Positions 26,414 through 34,019 of a stretch of DNA of 64,000 bases are shown piece after piece. Source of the stretch: Aurantiacibacter sp. MUD61. Its GTDB lineage: Bacteria; Pseudomonadota; Alphaproteobacteria; Sphingomonadales; Sphingomonadaceae. The stretch is taken from assembly GCF_027912455.1 (NCBI RefSeq), contig NZ_CP115446.1, positions 2,007,501 to 2,071,500 of the forward strand. Direction: 5' to 3'. Under the pieces are notes generated by a model that saw only the letters and a program-made list of their open reading frames with translations, was not told the DNA's origin and did no database searches. The first letter of the stretch is position 1. Every line of letters begins with the position of its first letter. The position numbers and the translations under genes were made by a program.

Positions 26414-27202
26414 GTGCGCGAGGGGGTAAAGCGGCTGGTTTCTTCCAGCTGGTTCGAGAAATTCATCATCGCGGTCATCGTGATCAATGCGATCGGGCTG
26501 GGACTGGAAACTTCGCCCGCGATCATGAGCCGGTTCGGCGATATCGTCTCTATCCTGGACCGGATCGCGCTCGCCATCTTCGTGGTGGAACTGGCGCTCA
26601 AGATGTTCGCTTATCGCTTCGCCTTCTTCAAGAATGGCTGGAATATCTTCGACCTGGTGATCGTAGGCGCGGCGCTGTTTCCGGCCTCTGCCGAATTCTC
26701 CGTCCTGCGTGCGTTGCGCATCCTGCGTGCATTACGGCTCGTGTCCGTCGTACCGAGTATGCGCAAGGTCATCGCCGGACTGTTCCGCGCGATCCCCAGT
26801 ATCGGCACGGTCATCGTGATGCTGCTGCTGCTGTTCTACATCAGCGCGGTGATGGCGACCAAGCTGTTCGGCGAAGCTTTCCCGGACTGGTTCGGCGACC
26901 TCGGCCTTTCGCTCTATTCGCTGTTCCAGATCATGACGCTGGAAAGCTGGAGCATGGGCATCGTGCGCCCGGTGATGGAAGTCTACCCTTACGCCTGGGC
27001 CTTCTTCGTGCCCTTTATCCTGCTCACCAGCTTCATCGTCCTCAACCTCTTCATCGGTGTGATCGTCAACGCTATGAGCGAGGCGACCGATGAAGAAGCG
27101 CACAGCGAGCGCGAGATGATCCTCGGCGAATTGCGGGGCCTGAAGGACGAGCTTGCCGGAATGCGAAAGGACATGGACGCAAATCGCACTCCCCTTAGCT
27201 AG
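26414..27202 (+). CDS. Bacterial voltage-gated sodium channel (NaChBac/NavAb type)
   Basis: The protein has 262 residues with six transmembrane segments. The S4 voltage sensor carries Arg99, Arg102, Arg105 and Arg108 at every third position. The pore helix and selectivity filter TLESWSM (175-181) is the BacNav sodium filter, which is identical to that of NavAb. S6 (FILLTSFIVLNLFIGVIV) leads to a charged C-terminal coiled coil (about 225-255) that would hold the homotetramer. It starts at GTG 15 bp after the ferredoxin gene. A physiological link to the desulfurase operon is not evident. It converges with an MscS channel gene. Confidence 0.93.
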   Translation: MREGVKRLVSSSWFEKFIIAVIVINAIGLGLETSPAIMSRFGDIVSILDRIALAIFVVELALKMFAYRFAFFKNGWNIFDLVIVGAALFPASAEFSVLRALRILRALRLVSVVPSMRKVIAGLFRAIPSIGTVIVMLLLLFYISAVMATKLFGEAFPDWFGDLGLSLYSLFQIMTLESWSMGIVRPVMEVYPYAWAFFVPFILLTSFIVLNLFIGVIVNAMSEATDEEAHSEREMILGELRGLKDELAGMRKDMDANRTPLS

Positions 27203-27204
27203 AT

Positions 27205-27222
27205 CGAGCCGCTCTTGGCTCG
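27205..27222. terminator. Short hairpin between convergent channel genes
   Basis: CGAGCC (27205-27210) and GGCTCG (27217-27222) pair around GCTCTT. The stem is GC-rich but only 6 bp and lacks a uridine tract, so it is a weak terminator candidate. Confidence 0.4.
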
Positions 27223-27229
27223 TGCCCCG

Positions 27230-28936
27230 CTACCTCGCCTCGTCCATTCGCACTTCGCGTTCGCGCGAGAGATAGGCGGGCACGGGTTCATGGCCCGCTG
27301 CTGCGTCCATCTCAGAGATCTTTGCCAGCATGAATTCACGCATCCGGCAGTGCATGTCCCAGCCGCATTTCGGGTCTGAAGCGCGCGCCATGAAGCGAAC
27401 GATCATGGCTTTGGCATTCTGCGATATCACTTCGACGACGGCATCTTCCGGATCGATCACGTCTTCATCATTCTCGACAAAATCGCAGAAAACCGGCCGC
27501 AGGGCTTCGATATCGGCGCGGTTATCCAGTTCCAGTTCGACATGGACCATCAGGCTCGGATCCTGTTTCGTCCAGTTCTCGAAACTTTCGCTGGTAAAGG
27601 CGCTGACCGGCGCGATTACGCGGCGCTCGTCCCAAGTGCGCAGGCGTAAATGGGTGAAGCCGATTTTCTCGACGTAACACCACTGGCCGTCGAAATAGAC
27701 GGCATCGCCGATGCGTGCGGTCTGTGCGAACGCGATCTGAACGCTCGACATGATGTCGCCCAGCACTTTGCGCGCGGCAAAAACAAGGACGAGGCCGAGA
27801 ACGCCTGCAGACGCCATGATCGAAAAGCCGAGCGTGTCGGAAATATTGCTCGCTACCAGCACGAAGCCCGCCCCTGCCAGCAGGATGATCGCGGTGACGA
27901 TCCGGCGAATGGCGCTCATTTTCGTGTAGAAATTGCGATCCGGATTGTTTTCGGGCGCTTCGAGCTTTTCGGTCCTGCGATTGGTCGCAAAATCGAACAG
28001 GGCTTCGATAACGGAGAGCATGATCCCGATTAGGGCCGCGATGATCAGGATCAGCTGCAGCGGGTCGAGCACGTCGCGAACCGGGCCGGAGAGCCGGAAA
28101 AATGTTGCGCGCACCAGAGCGAAAGTTCCGGCGAACGCCAGTAACGTCGCAGGCAGGTGGATGGCCTCGAGTACCCCATAGAGCTTGGATTCCTCATCCA
28201 GCTGTGAACGCCACCGGTCGATCGCCTTGTAAGTGAGCGCAGCGGCGAGCGCGGCGGCAAGGAGGATCAGCGGCAGGGCGATGATTTCCCACCAGGCGAG
28301 CGTCCAGAACGCCTGTTGGCGGAGGGCCGCGGGAAGCGCCTCTTCAAATCGTGTCGGTCCATAGGTCTCGTAAAGACCGCTCACACTGGCTACGCTCTGC
28401 CGACTGAATACCCAGACCGGTTCTGCGCCGGGAGCCTGCACCCGCGCGATGCGGATGGAGTAGGGGCGTCCGTCGGTGGAAAGGCTTGCGATCGCGATAG
28501 ATCGGCGTGGCTCACCTGCCATCGGATTTTCGGAACTGGACTGCGTATCTACGGCATCGGGCCTGTCCGACAGCCCGGCCCAATCGATCTGCACCGAACG
28601 ATGCATGAGATCATAAAGCTGTGCTGTGATTTCCTGCCGGTCCGCATCGGGCACATCGGTGAAATCAAGCGCGGCGGAGGCGTCGTTCCACCGCCGCTCC
28701 TCGCCTGCAGCCATGAAGCTCTCCACCATGCCCCGCGGCGTTTCGAGATCGAGTGACGATGTGCTGCCGCCGTTTTCGAGTTGCTCGACCTGGAACACGT
28801 AAGGCTCTGATCCTTGCGCGACAGAGCGCTCTTCCTGCGCCGCAACCGGCGAAAGGATACCGAGGAAAAAGACAAGAATGGCGGCAAGAGCGAAAAATGC
28901 GCCGCGGACGAAGACGGGATATCGGGAAGCAGTCAT
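27230..28936 (-). CDS. MscS-family mechanosensitive ion channel, large form
   Basis: The protein has 568 residues. It has an N-terminal signal-like helix (about 12-33) and a periplasmic domain of about 180 residues, then four to five membrane helices between about 215 and 400. The MscS pore and beta domain follow: SAGVLGLVLVFAARKVLGDIMSSVQIAFAQTARIGD and FTSESFENWTKQDPSLMV. The extended periplasmic domain places it with the larger MscS relatives (YbdG/MscK style) rather than minimal MscS. It releases solutes on hypo-osmotic shock. It lies tail to tail with a voltage-gated sodium channel. Confidence 0.9.
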   Translation of the reverse strand: MTASRYPVFVRGAFFALAAILVFFLGILSPVAAQEERSVAQGSEPYVFQVEQLENGGSTSSLDLETPRGMVESFMAAGEERRWNDASAALDFTDVPDADRQEITAQLYDLMHRSVQIDWAGLSDRPDAVDTQSSSENPMAGEPRRSIAIASLSTDGRPYSIRIARVQAPGAEPVWVFSRQSVASVSGLYETYGPTRFEEALPAALRQQAFWTLAWWEIIALPLILLAAALAAALTYKAIDRWRSQLDEESKLYGVLEAIHLPATLLAFAGTFALVRATFFRLSGPVRDVLDPLQLILIIAALIGIMLSVIEALFDFATNRRTEKLEAPENNPDRNFYTKMSAIRRIVTAIILLAGAGFVLVASNISDTLGFSIMASAGVLGLVLVFAARKVLGDIMSSVQIAFAQTARIGDAVYFDGQWCYVEKIGFTHLRLRTWDERRVIAPVSAFTSESFENWTKQDPSLMVHVELELDNRADIEALRPVFCDFVENDEDVIDPEDAVVEVISQNAKAMIVRFMARASDPKCGWDMHCRMREFMLAKISEMDAAAGHEPVPAYLSREREVRMDEAR

Positions 28937-29125
28937 ATTCTGGCCAATGCATGGACATAGCCAAAGGTCCGCATTCGCAGGGAAAAAGCCGCGACGCCGC
29001 CAATCGAACGGCCTGTCGAGTTGTGTGACGAGGCTATTCCGAACCGTCGGAGAACTACACCTTTCGCTCTGCTCGCTGTTTCAGATCATGAGCCCGAATT
29101 GCAGTGCATTATCGTCCTGCCGCCT

Positions 29126-30106
29126 CTATGCCTGCGTTGCTTCAGAAGAGCGTTCATTGGAGACGGACTTTCGAGCCTCTCTCCATCGCCGCGTGCGTCG
29201 CCACAGCCACCGTAAGCCAAGGATAAACGCGGTAATCGGTATCAGGGCCACGGCGACGTAGATCAGCGCAGCGATAGTGACGCCAAGGGTGGTGGATATC
29301 GCCCCAAAGGCATTGGCGATCGGAGCCCAGAAGCCGACATTGTATTCGCCAAGCTGCGGATCATACTCGATCGAGACGCTCGAATAGGCGACGCGATTGC
29401 GCATATTCTGGAGCCGCGATGCGGCTGCATCGATCTCTTCGTTTACCTCTGCAACACCACGTTCGGCCTGAACAAGATCGTTCACCGAACCCTGGCGATT
29501 GCGCAGCACTCCCATGAGCCGATCGCGGAGTTCCGTGCGTGCTTCAAGCCGCGCTTCAGTATCGGTAATATCGTCGGTCAGGTCCTCGCCTGAAATGGCA
29601 AAGGATATCTGTTCGGCATCGAGATCGTCTCCGGCAGCGGTAAGCGCCTCGCCGAATTCCTCCGCCCGATCTGCGACGACCTGCATACGCACCCGGCCAT
29701 AGGCGTAATCGCCATTTCCCGATTGCGACAGCGAGATGACCCGGCATCCTTCCTCGAAAGACGAGCACAGCGCGCGGTGCCGTTCCTGCAGCACAGGGAG
29801 TTCTTCGGCGCTGACCTGAAAACCCCAGGAATAGGAATAGGCAATCTGAGTGTCTGGCGCAGACTGCGTATCTTCGCCGATTGTGGATCTCGCAGCTTGT
29901 TCCGCTGCGGTGCGTGCGGCATCCGCGCCCGATCCGATCAGGACGGGTTCCTCCATCGCCTGCGCAAAGCCGAATTCTGTCTGCGGAGCCTCTTCGGAAT
30001 AATTGTCCCACTCCATCTCTTCCACTTGCTGGCGGGCAGAGCGTTCTTCTGCGCACCCGGCAGCAAGAAGCAGGGCAGCGGCAGGAAGAAATAGGTGTAT
30101 TCTCAT
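29126..30106 (-). CDS. DUF4349 lipoprotein (second of a tandem pair)
   Basis: The protein has 326 residues. Its lipoprotein signal ends LLAAGC (Cys17). DUF4349 follows, with a long helical coiled-coil stretch (about 180-250, DTEARLEARTELRDRLMGVL and on), and then a C-terminal membrane helix pair with a basic cytoplasmic tail (RWLWRRTRRWREARK). Start 30106 has a GAGGGG site; the longer frame upstream adds a non-signal sequence. The topology, a lipid-anchored N-terminus plus a C-terminal inner-membrane helix, is typical of DUF4349. Function unknown. It is a paralogue of the next gene, with 119 bp between them. Confidence 0.88.
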   Translation of the reverse strand: MRIHLFLPAAALLLAAGCAEERSARQQVEEMEWDNYSEEAPQTEFGFAQAMEEPVLIGSGADAARTAAEQAARSTIGEDTQSAPDTQIAYSYSWGFQVSAEELPVLQERHRALCSSFEEGCRVISLSQSGNGDYAYGRVRMQVVADRAEEFGEALTAAGDDLDAEQISFAISGEDLTDDITDTEARLEARTELRDRLMGVLRNRQGSVNDLVQAERGVAEVNEEIDAAASRLQNMRNRVAYSSVSIEYDPQLGEYNVGFWAPIANAFGAISTTLGVTIAALIYVAVALIPITAFILGLRWLWRRTRRWREARKSVSNERSSEATQA

Positions 30107-30189
30107 GTGTTTCCCCTCGCGCGGAAACATGCTGGAGCGGCGGTGCAGCGTCAAGGCGGGAATGCCTTGGCATTTGCAAGGAGGTTGAG

Positions 30190-30216
30190 GCCGCTGCGCA
30201 AAAGAAACGCAGCGGC
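30190..30216 (-). terminator. Hairpin between the two DUF4349 genes
   Basis: GCCGCTGCG (30190-30198) and CGCAGCGGC (30208-30216) form a perfect 9-bp stem with a 9-nt loop, just after the upstream DUF4349 gene in minus orientation. No T-run follows, so it may attenuate or protect rather than fully terminate. Confidence 0.5.
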
Positions 30217-30225
30217 TTCAAACCG

Positions 30226-31140
30226 TTACGCCTCGATCGCTTCGCTCTGCAATCTGCGCTTGGCCAGCCGCGCGGCGTAGACAACACCGCCGATCGGAAT
30301 GGCTACAGTCGCCAGCAGGATCGCCAGAGCGAGCATATAGCCGAGGATCGTCCCGATGGCGCCAACGGCTGAGGCAACCGGCGAGAGGAAATCGCTGCTG
30401 GGTGCAGTTGCGCTGGAATAGGTGATGTTGATGCGGGTGTAGGCGACGCGCTGGCGCATTTCCTCCAGCCAGCTGCGCGCCCGGTCGATCTCCTCATTGA
30501 TCTGCGCGACCGAGCGTTCGGCTTCAACAAGCTCTTCCACGCTGCCATTGCGGGTGCGCAGCACTTCCATCATCCGGTCGCGTAGCAGGATGCGGCTGCG
30601 CAGCCGGGCTTCGGTATCGACCATGTTGCGGGTGAGGTCTTCGCCGGTGATTGCGGAGGACACCTGCTCGCCGCCAGCGGTTTCTGCGGCGCCGCCCAGC
30701 CGTGCGCCAAACGCGCGCGCCTGATCGGCGACCACGGCGAGTTCCAGTCGGCCGGTTGCATAATCATCGTCCGTATAGCCGGACTGGCTCTGGGACACGA
30801 TCTGGCAGGTGTAGGGGCCAGCGGCTTCGCACATGTCGGCATGGCGATCCTGGAGATCGGCAATCCCCTCAGCTTCCAGCCGGAAACCGTAGTCATAGAC
30901 ATACGCCATGCGCGGAAGGTTCACCGGGATATCCGGGCGCGCCTGGATCGCGGAATCGACGCTGTCCTCTGCCGCTACTTCGGCGCTCGCTTCGCTATCG
31001 GCGAAGACGCTTTCGGTGGCGGAAGCGTCTTCATACGACTCGCCCATTTCCGCCGTTTCGGCGTAATCTGCATCCTGACTGCATGCCGCTAGGGCAAGGC
31101 AACTTGCTGGAATACCTAGATAAAAACCTCTCCGTCTCAT
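30226..31140 (-). CDS. DUF4349 lipoprotein (first of a tandem pair)
   Basis: The protein has 304 residues. Its lipoprotein signal ends LALAAC (Cys20). An acidic low-complexity stretch (about 26-60, rich in Glu, Ala and Ser) is followed by the DUF4349 domain with coiled coil (about 165-230) and a C-terminal hydrophobic helix with a short basic tail. The start at 31140 has a perfect AGGAGG site. Shared blocks with the downstream paralogue include GEDLT, DTEARL, VEAERSVAQINEEID and RQRVAYTRINI, so the pair arose by duplication. Confidence 0.88.
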   Translation of the reverse strand: MRRRGFYLGIPASCLALAACSQDADYAETAEMGESYEDASATESVFADSEASAEVAAEDSVDSAIQARPDIPVNLPRMAYVYDYGFRLEAEGIADLQDRHADMCEAAGPYTCQIVSQSQSGYTDDDYATGRLELAVVADQARAFGARLGGAAETAGGEQVSSAITGEDLTRNMVDTEARLRSRILLRDRMMEVLRTRNGSVEELVEAERSVAQINEEIDRARSWLEEMRQRVAYTRINITYSSATAPSSDFLSPVASAVGAIGTILGYMLALAILLATVAIPIGGVVYAARLAKRRLQSEAIEA

Positions 31141-31314
31141 TTTGGCCTCCTTTTTGCCATAATTTGGCCATAATTGAGGCAGTTTGTGGCAAAAGGCAAG
31201 CGGCAACACGTTCCGTGCATTTCCGCCTAAGCGGAAGGGATGGCGTAAGTATCTGCTTTGTCGAGTTTTTATTGGTATTGAGCGCGGGGTCTTGGAGCAG
31301 TTCCAGAGCGCGCA

Positions 31315-31353
31315 CGAAAAAGCCCCGCCGCCATTCGATCTGGCGACGGGGCT
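31315..31353 (-). terminator. Intrinsic terminator of the autotransporter gene
   Basis: On the plus strand, AGCCCCGCCGCC (31321-31332) and GGCGACGGGGCT (31342-31353) form a 12-bp stem with one mismatch. In the minus direction it is followed by TTTTTCG. It lies 22 bp beyond the autotransporter stop. Confidence 0.88.
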
Positions 31354-31374
31354 CTGGTGAACGAAGCAATTCGA

Positions 31375-33146
31375 TCAGAAGGGCAGGACTATCCCCGCAT
31401 AGGCGCTCAACGCCTGACGATCTTCGCGCGCGAATTCGGCCGCTGCCCCGGCGCGGATCGACACGGGGCCGATGGTGCCCGTTATGCCCGCTGCGACCTC
31501 GCCATAATCGCGGTCGCCATAGGCATAGCTGGAGCTGTAGGAGACAGGCGCTCCCGTCGGCGTGACGGTGAAAGCGATCGGATCATCCTGAAACTCGCGG
31601 ACATAGCTCAGCCGCGCGAAGAAACCGGTTCCCGACGCGAGCGGGGCAGAAGCCACCAGACCGGCACGACCGGTCAGGCTTTCATACTCCAGTCCGTCCA
31701 TCGCAAGCGATGTGGAGAAGCCGCCATCTTCGGTGAAGCCGTCGACTTCCACACGCTCATAAGCAACGCCGATTTCCGGGCCGATGCGCACAGGTGCATT
31801 CACGAGGTCGAAGCCGATGGCACCGCGCACACCGAGCAGGTCTGTATCTGTCTCGCTGGTCTGACGGCGCAATGCCGGGCCGAGAGGGATCACGCGTTCC
31901 AGCTCAACATCTCCCTGGCCGTAGGTGACATCTGCCATGGCGCGAACCGGGCCGAATGCCGCGCGCGCATATCCGCTGAGCGTCCATGTGTCGCTGTCCA
32001 GGTTGGCAAAATCGCCGCGCCCCGCAATTCTGCCATCACCGCTGCGGTAGCCAGCGACCACGCCGAGACCGAGACCCGCAGGCGTATCGTAAGCCACGCC
32101 GATGCTACCGCTCACCGCATCCTGCTGCAGGCTGCCGGCGCCGTTTTCGTCAATCCGGTCATAGGCGGCCTGTCCGAAGAAGGAGATGCCGCCATTGGGG
32201 TTCATGCCGTTTCGCTGCGCACCTTCATATTGCACCCGCTGATTACGGATCGCGCGCTGCCCTTCGCGGGCGATCACGCCGGGTAGGGTGAAACCGGAAA
32301 ACAGGCTGGCCATCGCCTGACCCTGAATTTCCTGCGTGATGCCTGCGGGGTGGACATCGTCTGCCAGCAGATAAGTCCGGTTGGCATTGGGCTCGACAAA
32401 ATCTTCCGGCCCGCATGACAGTGAGGAGCCGGTGCAGGCGGTATCGGTGATGTTGTTGATGCCATAGGTGGCGGGGCTGGCGACGATTTCATTGAACAGC
32501 AGCGCGGTGTCGAAAAACAGCACGTTGGATCCGTTCGCAGCCAACGCAGCCTTGTACGTGTCGTTGAAGAGGTCGAGCCCGGGGCTGTCGGACTGGATGG
32601 CGAGTGTCACGATGCGCTGCGCGCCTGCATCTTCCAGTCGCCGAACCTGGTCGGCCAGCGCATTGGCCGCATCGGTCAGGATGCTGGGATCGGTGCCGCC
32701 GCCGGTCAGGAAGTTGAAGTAATCATTGCCGCCACCCTGGATGTATACGACATCGTTCGGGCCGAAGGTGCCGCCAGCTGCCAGAAAATTGTCGATCTGT
32801 GTCGCCACAGGAATTGCCAGCGGCGAAAGGGCGTTCGGCAGAGCGACGCGCGCGCCGCCAATCCCGTAATTCGTCCCGCCCGTGGTGTAGACCGGATCGA
32901 GATCGTAGCCGAGCAGCGCGGCGAGTACCTCAGGCGCGACCGGATCGGGGTTAGTGGTGAAGCTGCCTTCGCCCGGGGAAGGGGGAAGAATTGCAGGTAA
33001 TAGCCACCGTCCGAAAGACTGTCTCCGAACACGATAACGCGTTCAGGATTGGCGCCGGCCTCTTCCTGTGCGGCTGCCTGCGTGGCCAGGCCGGGGCTGA
33101 GAGCAAGCGCTGCAGCCAGCGCCACGCGCGACACGATTTTCTTCAT
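31375..33146 (-). pseudogene. Autotransporter with SGNH/GDSL esterase passenger, interrupted by a frameshift
   Basis: The product is an EstA/ApeE-like outer-membrane esterase. The N-terminus (MKKIVSR, start 33146 after GGGAGGAAAA) has a signal peptide and the catalytic block I FGDSLSDGGYY. About 50-60 codons in, the frame is lost near 32971-32990. It is regained in another frame (SPGEGSFTTNPDPVAPE and on) that continues through block III GGGNDY, the catalytic DDVHP block and a roughly 270-residue C-terminal beta barrel ending in Phe. One missing base in the plus-strand run GGGG-AA-GGGGG restores a continuous gene. All catalytic and barrel elements are intact otherwise. Either a recent pseudogene, slip-strand variation or a sequencing error. 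Confidence 0.85.
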
Positions 33147-33286
33147 TTTTCCTCCCGATGGTATTTTATATACCTTTGACAAACCGCGTTAAAAACGGGA
33201 ATTCAAATCTGCGGTATTTAACCGCTAGCGGCAAGAGAAAAGTCGTTTTTGGCTACCAAATTGTCATGGCCGGGGGCCGACATGAT

Positions 33287-33321
33287 AAGGGCCCCGCGAT
33301 CGTTCTGACCGCGAAGCCCTT
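33287..33321 (-). terminator. Probable terminator of the DJ-1/PfpI gene
   Basis: AAGGGC/GCCCTT (33287-33292, 33316-33321) and CGCG/CGCG (33295-33298, 33310-33313) pair, separated by a 2x2 internal loop. It lies just after the minus-strand gene's stop. No clear T-run, so moderate confidence. Confidence 0.5.
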
Positions 33322-33357
33322 GAATCACCGTTGAAAAACGGTTTGTTCTACCTTTGC

Positions 33358-33915
33358 TCAGGCATCTTCGAGCGACTTTTCATTCGCCAGCTGCGCTTCA
33401 AGCTGCTTGACCAGCTCTGCCGTGAATGCCGGAATATCGTCCGGATTACGGCTGGTGATCAAGTTACCATCGACGGCAGCTTCCTGATCGACGACGTTAC
33501 CGCCTGCGTTCTTGAGGTCGGTGCGAACGCTCGGCCAGCTGGTGACGGTCTTGCCATCCACAAGTCCTGCTTCGATCAGCATCCACGGTGCGTGGCAAAT
33601 TGCGGCGATCGGCTTGTTCTCTGTAGCGAAATCACGGACCAGCTTTACGGCCTTGTCATTCATGCGCAAAATATCGGGGTTGATCTGGCCGCCTGGCAGC
33701 ACGAGTGCGTCGAATGTGTCGGTCGTTGCTTCGTCCAGTGTCAGGTCTACATCGACCGGATCGCCCCACTCACCGTCGGAAAAGCCGCGGATCTGCCCGT
33801 CTTCGGGGCTGACGACGACCGTTTCGTAACCTGCCTTTTCAAGGCGTGATTTGGGTTCTTCCAGTTCCGACTGCTCGAAACCGTTGGTGGCGAGGATCAT
33901 AATACGTTGGCTCAT
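33358..33915 (-). CDS. DJ-1/PfpI family protein (YhbO-like)
   Basis: The protein has 185 residues and a single class I glutamine-amidotransferase-like domain. The nucleophile elbow AICHAPW carries the reactive Cys followed by His, as in PfpI/YhbO and DJ-1-type deglycases. ALVLPGGQINPD is the conserved oxyanion and loop region. Family members are linked to stress protection and glyoxal detoxification; protease activity was proposed for archaeal members. It stands alone, divergent from parC, with an intergenic gap of 104 bp. Confidence 0.92.
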   Translation of the reverse strand: MSQRIMILATNGFEQSELEEPKSRLEKAGYETVVVSPEDGQIRGFSDGEWGDPVDVDLTLDEATTDTFDALVLPGGQINPDILRMNDKAVKLVRDFATENKPIAAICHAPWMLIEAGLVDGKTVTSWPSVRTDLKNAGGNVVDQEAAVDGNLITSRNPDDIPAFTAELVKQLEAQLANEKSLEDA

Positions 33916-34019
33916 CTGATGTGTTCCTTTCGCGTGTTTGCGTTTGAATATGTAACGACTGGGGAAACGCCTTCGTTCCGCGCTGTCCGATGAGCTGAGG
34001 CGGTGATAGGGCGGATCGT

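Noticed and set aside
31375..32808. Independent esterase/autotransporter gene starting at the internal GTG (32808)
   Set aside because: It would lack a signal peptide and the catalytic Ser block, which lie in the other frame just upstream; a single frameshifted gene explains both parts.
32706..33182. Separate 158-residue secreted protein
   Set aside because: After the GDSL block its sequence is an out-of-frame translation of the autotransporter passenger.
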